Part shown: in pieces, positions 8,240-15,821 of the stretch
How the letters are laid out: every line of letters begins with the position of its first letter
Position numbering within the stretch: position 1 is the stretch's first letter
Notes under the pieces: model-generated
Seen by the model: only the letters and a program-made list of their open reading frames with translations
Databases searched by the model: none
Told to the model about the DNA's origin: nothing
NCBI GenBank assembly: GCA_014239505.1
Contig: JAAZYT010000097.1
Span: forward strand, 1 to 20,553
From: Fidelibacterota bacterium
GTDB taxonomy: Bacteria > Fidelibacterota > Marinisomatia > Marinisomatales > TCS55
Direction: 5' to 3'
DNA length: 20,553 nucleotides
Made by a program: the position numbers and the translations under genes

Positions 8240-8738
8240 TAAACTAAAAATAAATGAAGATATTCGAGCTGATGAAGTTCGATTAATATCAGAGACGGGT
8301 GAACAATTAGGTGTTACACCATTATTAGATGCTATTGAAAAAGCAAAAGATGTAGGTTTAGATCTTATTGAAATCGCACCTAACGCAAAACCGCCTGTTG
8401 CTAAAATTCTAAATTATGGAAAATTGAAATATGAGGAAAAGAAAAAAGCTCATGCAAATAAAAAGAAGCAACATGTAGTTAAAGTTAAGGAAATACGTGT
8501 TCGTCCAAGAATTGATGATCATGATTTAGAAACAAAGGTTAACTTGGGAAGAAAGTTTTTATCAGATGGGTGTAAACTTAAAGTTACTTTAATGTATCGA
8601 GGTAGAGAACTATCTAGAACTGATTTAGGTTTAGATGTTCTTAACCGAGTAATTGAAATGCTTTCTGATCTTTCAGAGGTTGAAAAGCAAGGAAACTTGG
8701 AGGGTCGTCGTCAGACGATCGTTTTGACTGGTAAATAG
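8226..8738 (+). CDS. infC: Translation initiation factor IF-3, with AUC start codon
   Basis: IF-3 binds the 30S subunit, prevents premature 50S joining and checks start-codon/initiator pairing. The N-terminal domain begins INEDIRADEVRLI, the linker runs through PPVAKILNYGKLKYEEKKK, and the C-terminal domain contains KEIRVRPRIDDHDLETK and MYRGRELSR. I place the start at ATC 8226-8228. An excellent ribosome site AAAGGAG (8211-8217) sits 8 bases upstream, no ATG or GTG occurs between it and the conserved core, and the resulting 170-residue protein begins (M)AKVNKLKINEDIR. Rare start codons (AUU, AUA, AUC) are characteristic of infC and allow IF-3 to repress its own translation. A TTG at 8199 would add nine residues but lacks a ribosome site. 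The start lies 14 bases inside the end of thrS. Confidence 0.95.
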   Translation: MAKVNKLKINEDIRADEVRLISETGEQLGVTPLLDAIEKAKDVGLDLIEIAPNAKPPVAKILNYGKLKYEEKKKAHANKKKQHVVKVKEIRVRPRIDDHDLETKVNLGRKFLSDGCKLKVTLMYRGRELSRTDLGLDVLNRVIEMLSDLSEVEKQGNLEGRRQTIVLTGK

Positions 8739-8748
8739 GAGATAGTCA

Positions 8749-8943
8749 ATGCCAAAGCAGAAAACAAGACGCAGTGCCGCCAAACGATTTCGTTTGACAG
8801 GTACTGGTAAAATAAGACGAAACAAAGCAAACCATAGCCATATGCTCATTCGCCGGAGTAACAGTGCAAAACGAAAGATGCGTCAACCTGACTTGGTAGA
8901 CGGTTCTGAAGAAAAGCGCGTCCGTCGGATGATTGCTCAATAA
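8749..8943 (+). CDS. rpmI: 50S ribosomal protein bL35
   Basis: This small basic protein of the large ribosomal subunit has 64 residues, the normal size. The N-terminal PKQKTRRSAAKRF and the GTGKIRRNKANHSHMLIRRS segment are standard for bL35. The ATG at 8749 is preceded by AGGAGA (8737-8742), which overlaps the infC stop codon, so translation of the two genes is likely coupled. The coding sequence is visibly richer in G and C and in CGT/CGC arginine codons than its neighbours, as expected for a highly expressed ribosomal gene rather than for foreign DNA. Confidence 0.97.
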   Translation: MPKQKTRRSAAKRFRLTGTGKIRRNKANHSHMLIRRSNSAKRKMRQPDLVDGSEEKRVRRMIAQ

Positions 8944-8956
8944 ATAGGAGAATAAT

Positions 8957-9304
8957 ATGCCTAGAGCAAATAGTTCTGTGCCAAAGCACAGAAGACATCG
9001 CAAAGTAGTAAAGCAGGCCAAGGGCTACTATGGTGCCCGGAGCCGCAACTTCAAAACTGCCAAAGATGCAGTTGAGAAGGCAGGACTGTATGCATATCGA
9101 GATCGTAGACAAAAGAAACGTCAGTTTCGACGTCTATGGATTATTCGAATAAATGCAGCTGCGCGGCAACATGGCTTGTCCTACTCACAGTTTATTTCTG
9201 GACTCAAAGCAAAAGGTATAGAACTCGACCGAAAGGTATTAGCCGGAATGGCTATGGATGAGCCTAGTGCTTTTGCTGAGTTAGCTAAAGCAGTTAACAG
9301 CTAG
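8957..9304 (+). CDS. rplT: 50S ribosomal protein bL20
   Basis: This is an early-assembly protein of the large subunit that binds 23S rRNA directly. Its 115 residues follow the family throughout: a long basic N-terminal helix (PRANSSVPKHRRHRKVVKQAKGYYG region), RRQKKRQFRRLWIIRINAA, the globular domain LSYSQFISGLKAKGIELDRKVLA and a C-terminal FAELA. It starts 13 bases after rpmI with a clear AGGAG ribosome site (8946-8950). Like rpmI it is less AT-rich than its surroundings. In several bacteria L20 represses its own operon by binding a leader or intergenic structure. I could not identify such a structure here. Confidence 0.97.
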   Translation: MPRANSSVPKHRRHRKVVKQAKGYYGARSRNFKTAKDAVEKAGLYAYRDRRQKKRQFRRLWIIRINAAARQHGLSYSQFISGLKAKGIELDRKVLAGMAMDEPSAFAELAKAVNS

Positions 9305-10288
9305 ATGAAACTGAAGGAATCAATTGAATCGGTTCGAAATCAATTTCGAGCCGATTCAGATCCCTTTCCTAATGATGAAGCATCATTAGATTCACTTCGT
9401 ATTAAATATATTGGTCGAAAAGGACTCGTAGCTAATCTTTTCTCTGGAATGAAAGATGTTTTGCCTGACGATCGTCCATTAGCTGGTCAGTTATTAAATG
9501 AATTAAAAGTAGAAATCAATTCAGAATTTGATAAGAAATCGAAAATTTCGAAAGATGATATATCAAATGAAAGTACCGATACTTCCTTACCTGGAATTAA
9601 TATTCCAATTGGCCATGTACATCCATTACAGCAAACATTGGATGATATAAAGTCAATTTTTTTAGACGTTGGTTTCTCAATAGCTTATGGACCAGAAATC
9701 GATGATGATTTTCATAATTTTGGCGCACTTAATTTTCCACCTGAACATCCAGCTAGAGATATGCAGGATACTTTTTTTATAGATCCTGAAACGGTGTTAA
9801 GAACCCATACTTCTAATGTTCAAATTCATTTAATGGAAGATCAAAATCCTCCTTTAAGATATATTGTTCCAGGTCGTGTATATCGCAATGAAGCTATAAG
9901 TTTTAAAAGTTATTGTCTTTTTAATCAAGTAGAGGGTATCTATGTTGATAAAAAAGTTTCATTCTCAGATTTAAAGAGCATTCTAGAATATTTTGTTAAA
10001 AAAATGTTTGGTGAAAATACAAAAATGCGTTTTCGTCCTAGTTTTTTCCCATTTACTGAACCCAGTGCAGAATTAGATATATGGAGCGATAAAAGAAAAG
10101 AATGGCTTGAAATTCTTGGTTGCGGAATGGTAGATCCTGAAGTTTTTAATAATGTTAATTTAGATTCAAATATTTGGCATGGTTATGCTTTTGGTATGGG
10201 AGTTGAGCGAATTTGTATGCTCAAATATGAAATAGATGACATTAGACTATTTTATCAAGGTGATATGCGGTTTTTGGAGCAATTTTAA
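9305..10288 (+). CDS. pheS: Phenylalanyl-tRNA synthetase alpha subunit
   Basis: This is the catalytic subunit of the (alpha-beta)2 enzyme that attaches Phe to tRNA-Phe. The 327 residues have an N-terminal coiled-coil arm (about 1-85) with KYIGRKGLVANLF. The class II core includes HPLQQTLDDIKSIF, motif 2 (GRVYRNEAISFK through CLFNQVEGIYVD), FRPSFFPFTEPSAE, the GCGMVDPEVF loop and motif 3 (GMGVERICMLKY). The NEAIS...C.F version of motif 2 resembles Bacteroidota-type enzymes as I remember them, and the usual FHQVEG reads FNQVEG. The ATG follows the rplT stop with no gap and without a distinct ribosome site, so re-initiation by ribosomes leaving rplT is plausible. Its stop overlaps the pheT start. 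Confidence 0.96.
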   Translation: MKLKESIESVRNQFRADSDPFPNDEASLDSLRIKYIGRKGLVANLFSGMKDVLPDDRPLAGQLLNELKVEINSEFDKKSKISKDDISNESTDTSLPGINIPIGHVHPLQQTLDDIKSIFLDVGFSIAYGPEIDDDFHNFGALNFPPEHPARDMQDTFFIDPETVLRTHTSNVQIHLMEDQNPPLRYIVPGRVYRNEAISFKSYCLFNQVEGIYVDKKVSFSDLKSILEYFVKKMFGENTKMRFRPSFFPFTEPSAELDIWSDKRKEWLEILGCGMVDPEVFNNVNLDSNIWHGYAFGMGVERICMLKYEIDDIRLFYQGDMRFLEQF

Positions 10289-12675
10289 TGCGTATATCAA
10301 TTAATTGGCTTAAAGAGTTTATTGATATATCACTGTCGAATGAAGAGATTTCAAATAAGCTTACAATGCTTGGTTTAGAAGCAGAAGAAGTGTATGATAC
10401 TTCAAGTCTTAGTGATATTATAATTGGTGAGATTAAAAATGTTATTAAGCATCCTAATGCTGATAAATTAAACTTATGTAAAGTTTATGATGGGCAAAAA
10501 ATACTTCCAGTTGTTTGTGGAGCTCCAAACGTTGAAGTTGGTCAAAAAATAGCTTTTGCTCCTGTTGGTTCTATTCTTCCTGGAAATTTCAAAATAAATG
10601 AAGCTAAAATACGTGGTGAAATTAGTCAAGGTATGATCTGCTCAGAAAAAGAAGTAAGCATATCTGATGAACATGATGGAATAATGGTTTTAGATGTAAA
10701 TGCATCACCAGGTGAAACATTTATAAATTATTTAAATAATTATTTAGGAGCTATAGAGTTAGATATTACTCCAAATAGACCCGATTGTTTCTCTCATTTA
10801 GGTGTAGCTAGGGATTTAGCAGCAAAATTAAATGTAGATATTCATACACCTTCATATGATAAAAGATCTTTTAGTAAAAATATTGCTAAAAATATGATTG
10901 ATATTTCTTTTGAAAACCCTGATGATTGCCCAAGGTATATTGCAGGTATTGTTAAGAATGTGAAAGTTGGTCCTTCTCCCGATTGGTTGAAGCTCAAACT
11001 TGAATCTACAGGACAAAGAAGCATAAACAATGTGGTAGATATTTCTAATTTAGTCCTTTTAGAAATGGGCCAGCCATCCCATATTTTTGACTTTGATAAA
11101 TTAGATTCAAAAAAAATCTTAATTAGAAGAGCTAATAAAAATGAAAAAATTGAAACTGTAGATGAAGAGTCTAGAGTTTTATCAGCCACTGATCTTTTAA
11201 TCACTAATGGTAAAAAACCTATTGCAATTGCTGGTATTATGGGCGGTTTATCAACTTCAGTATATAATAAATCATCAACTTTATTGATTGAATGTGCATA
11301 CTTTAATGCTCCAGTAATCAGAAAATCCGCTAAAAATTTAGGTATTTCAACTGAGGCATCTAAGCGTTTTGAGCGTGGTGCGGATCCAAATGGCACTGAA
11401 AAAGCAATGTGGCGAATTATTCAATTATTAGAAGAAGTTACTGATGGTGAATGGATACCAGGTATTGTTGATACTTATCCAAAAAAGATAAAACAAGTTT
11501 CTATCCAATTAAGTAGATTAAAACTAGATATTTTATCTGGTTGCAAAATACCCGATAAAGCTGTTGAAGAATCTTTGACCAACCTTGGGTGCACTATTAA
11601 AAAAACTAGCGGTGAATGGCTATGTAAGACACCTTCTTGGCGTCCTGATCTACAACGTGAGGTAGACTTAATCGAAGAAGTTGTTCGTATTTATGGATAT
11701 GATAATATTCCATCTAGTTTTAATTATGAAGGAATAATGAATGATAATATTACTGATCCACATAAATCACTTTCTAAAATTATAAATATTTTAACAGGTT
11801 TTGGTTTTAATCAAATTTTTACTAATTCACTTCAGTCTTCTAGAAAAGTTTCTGCATTAGACTTTAAATCTGTTAAGATGATTAATCCTTTATCTGATAA
11901 AATGAGTGAAATGCGTACCAGTCTATTTCAAGGTTTATTAGATACTGCAAATTTTAATCTTAAAAATGGTAATCCAGATACAATGTTCTTTGAATGGGGA
12001 AATGTTTTTGAACAAAAATCTAAAGGTTTAACTGGTATTGAAGAAAAGTTTCAATTAGCTGGTGTTGCTAATGGTATATATATGAAATCTTCTATTCATT
12101 CAAATGATATAAAATATGCTAGTTTTCATTTAATTAAAGGTATAGTCGCAGGTTTGCTCAAACGATTGAGAATTAAAAATGTGACATATAATGCGATTGT
12201 AAATAATAACATAGGTCTAGATTATGCTCATACTATATGTGTAGATACAAATATTATTGGATATATAGGAGAATTATCTTCCAAGTTTAATAATATTCTA
12301 AATCTAGATATCGGAAAATCTTATGGTTTTCAATTTGATTTATTGCAATTAATGAAGTTAGCTGATACTAAAAGTAAATATAAATCCGTAGTTGTTTATC
12401 CATCTATGATTAGAGATCTAAACTTTGTTTTAGATGAATCTGTAGCCGTTGGAAGAATAATCGAAACAATAAATAAAAATGGAAAAGGTATTCTTATTGA
12501 ATCAGAACCCGTTAGTATCTTTCGCGATAGTTCAATAGGAGAGAAGAATAAAGCAGTAGCTATAAATTTAAAATTTCAAAGTTCTAAAAAAACACTTGAA
12601 GATAAAGATGTAAATCCAGTGATAGATGAAATTATACGAGTGATTTCTAAAAAATACAGTGCTAAATTAAGATAA
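10288..12675 (+). CDS. pheT: Phenylalanyl-tRNA synthetase beta subunit
   Basis: The beta subunit binds tRNA-Phe and carries the editing site against Tyr-tRNA-Phe. The 795-residue protein is close to the usual 800. Domain order is normal: an N-terminal piece (RISINWLKEFIDI), an OB-fold tRNA-binding insert (about 40-150, VIKHPNADKLNLC and RGEISQGMICSEKE), the B3/B4 editing module (RSINNVVDISNLVLLEMGQPSH, IAGIMGG), B5 (RPDLQREVDLIEEVVRIYGYDNIP), a catalytic-like domain (NPLSDKMSEMRTSLFQGLL), and a C-terminal FDX-ACB anticodon-binding domain (from about 700, PSMIRDLNFVL). Its start overlaps the pheS stop by one base (TAATG), which fits the need for equal amounts of both subunits. Confidence 0.96.
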   Translation: MRISINWLKEFIDISLSNEEISNKLTMLGLEAEEVYDTSSLSDIIIGEIKNVIKHPNADKLNLCKVYDGQKILPVVCGAPNVEVGQKIAFAPVGSILPGNFKINEAKIRGEISQGMICSEKEVSISDEHDGIMVLDVNASPGETFINYLNNYLGAIELDITPNRPDCFSHLGVARDLAAKLNVDIHTPSYDKRSFSKNIAKNMIDISFENPDDCPRYIAGIVKNVKVGPSPDWLKLKLESTGQRSINNVVDISNLVLLEMGQPSHIFDFDKLDSKKILIRRANKNEKIETVDEESRVLSATDLLITNGKKPIAIAGIMGGLSTSVYNKSSTLLIECAYFNAPVIRKSAKNLGISTEASKRFERGADPNGTEKAMWRIIQLLEEVTDGEWIPGIVDTYPKKIKQVSIQLSRLKLDILSGCKIPDKAVEESLTNLGCTIKKTSGEWLCKTPSWRPDLQREVDLIEEVVRIYGYDNIPSSFNYEGIMNDNITDPHKSLSKIINILTGFGFNQIFTNSLQSSRKVSALDFKSVKMINPLSDKMSEMRTSLFQGLLDTANFNLKNGNPDTMFFEWGNVFEQKSKGLTGIEEKFQLAGVANGIYMKSSIHSNDIKYASFHLIKGIVAGLLKRLRIKNVTYNAIVNNNIGLDYAHTICVDTNIIGYIGELSSKFNNILNLDIGKSYGFQFDLLQLMKLADTKSKYKSVVVYPSMIRDLNFVLDESVAVGRIIETINKNGKGILIESEPVSIFRDSSIGEKNKAVAINLKFQSSKKTLEDKDVNPVIDEIIRVISKKYSAKLR

Positions 12676-12693
12676 TTTTAAGCGAGTAAATTA

Positions 12694-12990
12694 ATGGATA
12701 ATAGTGAAAATTTTGTAAAAGTCACCATTTATGGTCAAGAATACACAATCAAAGCTCCAGCTGATGCATCATATATTAAAAACATAGCAGAGTACGTCGA
12801 TGGTAAAATGCGTGAAGTTCAAGAAGAGTTAGCAACTCCTCAAGTTCCTGCAAAAGTTGGAATCCTTGCTGCAATGAATATTGCAGATGAATTATTCGCA
12901 GAAAAGCGCGTTAGAGATAATATCAAAGGTGAGGTAGAGAGTAAGGTTACATCTTTGATTGAAATAGTAGAAGAAGCAATTCAACAGTAA
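12694..12990 (+). CDS. zapA: Cell division protein ZapA
   Basis: ZapA binds FtsZ and bundles its filaments at the division ring. The 98 residues match the family: an N-terminal beta-rich head (VKVTIYGQEYTIKAPAD, then YIKNIAEYVDGKMRE), followed by a long helix with NIADELFAEK that forms the dimer or tetramer coiled coil. It lies 18 bases after pheT and 15 before folD, consistent with one transcript. A pheT-zapA arrangement recurs in several bacterial phyla. The gap to folD is too small to hold a 6S RNA gene, which follows zapA in many proteobacteria. Confidence 0.88.
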   Translation: MDNSENFVKVTIYGQEYTIKAPADASYIKNIAEYVDGKMREVQEELATPQVPAKVGILAAMNIADELFAEKRVRDNIKGEVESKVTSLIEIVEEAIQQ

Positions 12991-13005
12991 TATATAAAAC
13001 TGTCC

Positions 13006-13893
13006 ATGGATACTCAAATTTTATCCGGTAAGGTGGTTAGCGCATCAGTTTACAAAGGACTTAAGTCTAGGATAGTTAAGTTAAAAACTAATTCTATTAC
13101 TCCTTGCCTAGCGGTAGTTTTAATTGGAGATGATGCTCCATCTCATGTCTACGTTAAGAACAAAACAAAAAAATTTGCATCTTTAAATCTCAATTCGGAA
13201 ACAATAAAACTTACTAATGAGACTTCTGAAAATGCTTTACTTGAGATTATTAATAACCTCAATAATGATAATAAATATCATGGAATATTAGTTCAACTAC
13301 CTTTACCAAATCATATTAATAACGAAACTATTATAAATGCAATTGATCCAAAAAAGGATGTAGATGGATTTAATCCTGTAAACTTAGGTCGATTAGCAGC
13401 AGGAAGACCCTCGTTTATTCCTTGCACACCTAAGGGTATAATGCGAGTGTTTGAATATTATAAGATAGATTTATCGAATAAACATGTTGTAGTAGTTGGC
13501 CGTAGTAATATTGTTGGTCGACCAATTTCAATATTAACTAGCCTTAAAAGAAAATATTCGAATGCTACAACAACAATATGTCATTCAGGTACAAAAAATA
13601 TTTCATACTTTACAAAACAAGCTGATATTGTGATTCTTGCTTTAGGTTCTCCTGAATATTTAAAAGGAAATGATATTAAAGAAGGAGCTGTCGTAATTGA
13701 TGTAGGTATTAATCGTGTAAAATCACAAACTAAAACAGGTTATAAGCTTTTAGGTGATTGTGAATTTTCTAGTATTAATGGAAAAGCCTCATGTATCTCT
13801 CCAGTTCCTGGTGGAATAGGTCCAATGACAATAGCAATGCTTGTTGAAAATACAATTGAGGCTGCTGAAAAGTCAGCAAATTTTGCATTGTAA
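13006..13893 (+). CDS. folD: Bifunctional methylene-THF dehydrogenase / methenyl-THF cyclohydrolase
   Basis: FolD interconverts 5,10-methylene-, methenyl- and 10-formyl-tetrahydrofolate, supplying one-carbon units for purines and fMet. The 295-residue protein shows the catalytic Tyr/Lys in HVYVKNK (Y49, K53) and the VQLPLPNHI...IDPKKDVDGFNPVN signature. It also has PCTPKGI, the NADP-binding VVVGRSNIVGRPIS and the C-terminal PVPGGIGPMTIAML. The ATG at 13006 (MDTQILSGK) is the natural start, although no Shine-Dalgarno sequence precedes it. It is the last gene of the housekeeping block. The 46 bases after it separate it from the tryptophan-degradation operon. Confidence 0.95.
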   Translation: MDTQILSGKVVSASVYKGLKSRIVKLKTNSITPCLAVVLIGDDAPSHVYVKNKTKKFASLNLNSETIKLTNETSENALLEIINNLNNDNKYHGILVQLPLPNHINNETIINAIDPKKDVDGFNPVNLGRLAAGRPSFIPCTPKGIMRVFEYYKIDLSNKHVVVVGRSNIVGRPISILTSLKRKYSNATTTICHSGTKNISYFTKQADIVILALGSPEYLKGNDIKEGAVVIDVGINRVKSQTKTGYKLLGDCEFSSINGKASCISPVPGGIGPMTIAMLVENTIEAAEKSANFAL

Positions 13894-13939
13894 TAACTTT
13901 TTTTTGTCCTAGTTTTTTATACAAGTTTTATCTAATTAT
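13894..13939 (+). promoter_or_regulatory. Junction before the tryptophan-degradation operon, possible weak promoter
   Basis: This short T-rich gap contains TTGTCC (13904-13909) and, 16 bases on, TTTTAT (13926-13931). If they form a promoter, transcription would begin within a few bases of the ATG at 13940, giving a nearly leaderless message. No Shine-Dalgarno sequence precedes that ATG, which is compatible with this. T-runs (13898-13905, 13913-13918) follow a very small inverted repeat at the folD end, too weak to call a terminator. The operon could equally be read through from folD. Confidence 0.25.
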
Positions 13940-14722
13940 ATGGAAATAGTGTTTAAACATAGCAACAATTCTTATAGTATTAACCAAAGCTCGGGTAAAT
14001 CATTATCAATTCCTTATTATTATAATGGAGATCAACCTTCTTTTTATAATGCAGATAAGGGAAGTGCAAAACCAATGGAGCAAAATGGTTTTATAGGCTT
14101 AGTTAAGGATAAAGCAGGTTGCAATGTGATGAATATTAACCAAAACATACATTGTACTGGAACCCATACTGAGTGCGCAGGTCATATTATGTCGGATTCT
14201 ATATCAATCAATGATGTATTAAATCATGAGTATTATTTAACAGAATTGATTTCTGTATCATCTATTTCAGCATTAGAAACAAATGAAAAATATCATGTTT
14301 CTTTTTCAAAAGAAGATAGAGTGATAACAAAAGGAATGATTGAGGGTAAAATTCCTGAGATAGCTTCAGGATTAATTATTAGAACTTTACCTAATTTACT
14401 ATCGAAAATGAATCAAAAATATGATACTACTAATACCATCTTTTTTACAAAAGAAGCAATTAAATACATAGCTGATTGCAAAATCAGGCATTTGGTTGTT
14501 GATATGCCAACAATTGATAAATATGATGATGATGGTAAACTAGGAAATCATCATTTATTTTTTGAAAATAATCCTCCCTATAAAAAAACAATTACTGAAA
14601 TGGCCTATATAGGCAATGAAATAATGGATGGTTCTTATTTAATGACTATTGAAATTCCACCTATGGTATTAGATGCTGCACCATCTAGACCATTTATTTT
14701 TGACATAAAAGACAATGACTAA
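13940..14722 (+). CDS. kynB: Cyclase-family metal hydrolase, probable kynurenine formamidase
   Basis: This probably hydrolyses N-formylkynurenine to kynurenine and formate, the second step of tryptophan breakdown. The 260-residue protein belongs to the putative-cyclase fold (PF04199-like), recognised from HCTGTHTECAGHI (71-83) and the late LVVDMPTIDKYDDDGKLGNHH element. Compared with the classical KynB signature H-x-G-T-H-x-D-x-P-x-H, the GTH core aligns but the first ligand position is Cys72, with a His (H71) just before it. The Asp position is Glu78, while H76 and H82 are kept. It is therefore a divergent member. The function rests mainly on position: the tryptophan dioxygenase gene overlaps its end by 8 bases and makes its expected substrate. 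Another amidase or lactonase role is possible. Confidence 0.7.
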   Translation: MEIVFKHSNNSYSINQSSGKSLSIPYYYNGDQPSFYNADKGSAKPMEQNGFIGLVKDKAGCNVMNINQNIHCTGTHTECAGHIMSDSISINDVLNHEYYLTELISVSSISALETNEKYHVSFSKEDRVITKGMIEGKIPEIASGLIIRTLPNLLSKMNQKYDTTNTIFFTKEAIKYIADCKIRHLVVDMPTIDKYDDDGKLGNHHLFFENNPPYKKTITEMAYIGNEIMDGSYLMTIEIPPMVLDAAPSRPFIFDIKDND

Positions 14723-15821
14723 GAAAAAATCAAATAAGCCAGAATATTATCAAGATTATTTAGAATTAGAAAAAATACTAAATAGTCAAAATCTTAATAG
14801 TGATAAAAACAATCAACATGCACATGATGAAATGTTATTTATTATTATACATCAGGTCTATGAGCTTTGGTTTAAACAAATAATCTATGAATTAGATTCA
14901 GTGATAAATATTTTTTTAAAAGATGATATTAATGAATCAAATATCTCCACTGCTGTATCTAGATTAACTAGAATAACAGAAATTCAGAAGATTTTAATTG
15001 ATCAGGTGGGTGTTCTTGAAACTATGACACCAATGGATTTTCTTGATTTTAGAGATTTATTAGTTCCAGCTTCTGGATTTCAAAGTAAACAATTTAGATT
15101 AATAGAAAATAAATTAGGTTTAGATCAGAAAAAACGTTTTACTTATGGAAATACAAATTATAAAACATATTTAAATCAGAATGATAGTAAAGATGTGCAG
15201 GATAGTGAAAATCAATCCAATTTATTCATTTTAATGGAAAAGTGGCTAGAAAGGACTCCCTTCTTAAATTGGGGAAATACATCTTTTTGGAAAGAATATG
15301 AATCTGCAGTTAGCAATATGCTTAATAACGACCTTTCAATTATCAAGGAAAATAAAAACTTTTCAAATGAAGAAAAGAAAATTCATATTAAACATCATAA
15401 GAATATCGAAAAATCTTTTGGTGTTGTAATTGATATTAATAACCATAATGAAATGGTTAATAGTGGAGAATGGCGTTTATCTCATCAAGCAACGCAGGCA
15501 GCACTTCTCATACTATTGTACAGAGATCAACCAATCTTAAACAATCCATATCAATTTTTAACAAAGTTGGTTGATATAGATGAACTTTTTACTACTTGGA
15601 GATATAGACATGTTTTAATGGTTTCAAGAATGATTGGGCGTAAAATTGGAACTGGAGGATCAACTGGATCTAAATATTTAAATAAAACTACTGAAAAACA
15701 TCGAGTTTTTCAGGATATTAACCAACTTACTACATTTTTGATACCTCGTTCATCATTACCAGAATTACCCGAAAAAGTCAAAAATGATTTTGGATTTTAT
15801 TATCATATAAGGAAAAAATAA
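14715..15821 (+). CDS. kynA: Tryptophan 2,3-dioxygenase, long form
   Basis: This heme enzyme opens the indole ring of L-tryptophan with O2 to give N-formylkynurenine. Motifs are unmistakable: HDEMLFIIIHQVYELWFKQI near residue 40 with the distal His (H46), FRDLLVPASGFQSKQFR, and WRYRHVLMVSRMIG with the proximal heme-ligand His (H299), followed by the GTGGSTG loop that closes on substrate. At 368 residues it is much longer than well-studied bacterial enzymes such as that of Xanthomonas (about 300). It carries the middle segment with WLERTP found in animal TDO (about 400 residues). Its start lies 8 bases inside the formamidase gene and its end shares a base with the SDR gene, so it is part of a coupled operon. 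Confidence 0.96.
   Translation: MTKKKSNKPEYYQDYLELEKILNSQNLNSDKNNQHAHDEMLFIIIHQVYELWFKQIIYELDSVINIFLKDDINESNISTAVSRLTRITEIQKILIDQVGVLETMTPMDFLDFRDLLVPASGFQSKQFRLIENKLGLDQKKRFTYGNTNYKTYLNQNDSKDVQDSENQSNLFILMEKWLERTPFLNWGNTSFWKEYESAVSNMLNNDLSIIKENKNFSNEEKKIHIKHHKNIEKSFGVVIDINNHNEMVNSGEWRLSHQATQAALLILLYRDQPILNNPYQFLTKLVDIDELFTTWRYRHVLMVSRMIGRKIGTGGSTGSKYLNKTTEKHRVFQDINQLTTFLIPRSSLPELPEKVKNDFGFYYHIRKK

Noticed and set aside
8746..9112. Two minus-strand open frames across rpmI and rplT
   Set aside because: They are antisense shadows of two highly conserved, Arg/Lys-rich ribosomal proteins. No ribosome sites or family features were seen.
8749..9304. Higher G+C segment that might suggest horizontal transfer
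   Set aside because: It coincides exactly with rpmI and rplT in their conserved genomic order. Codon bias of highly expressed, Arg-rich ribosomal proteins explains it.
10842..11396. 184-codon open frame on the minus strand
   Set aside because: It lies wholly inside pheT, whose reading frame is fully conserved here. It is a by-product of codon bias on the opposite strand.
12991..13005. 6S RNA gene between zapA and folD
   Set aside because: The gap is only 15 bases, far too short, although that gene follows zapA in many proteobacteria.
13881..13918. Possible terminator after folD
   Set aside because: The only inverted repeat (GCAAA/TTTGC with a one-base gap) cannot form a proper loop, and the T-runs are common in this AT-rich DNA.
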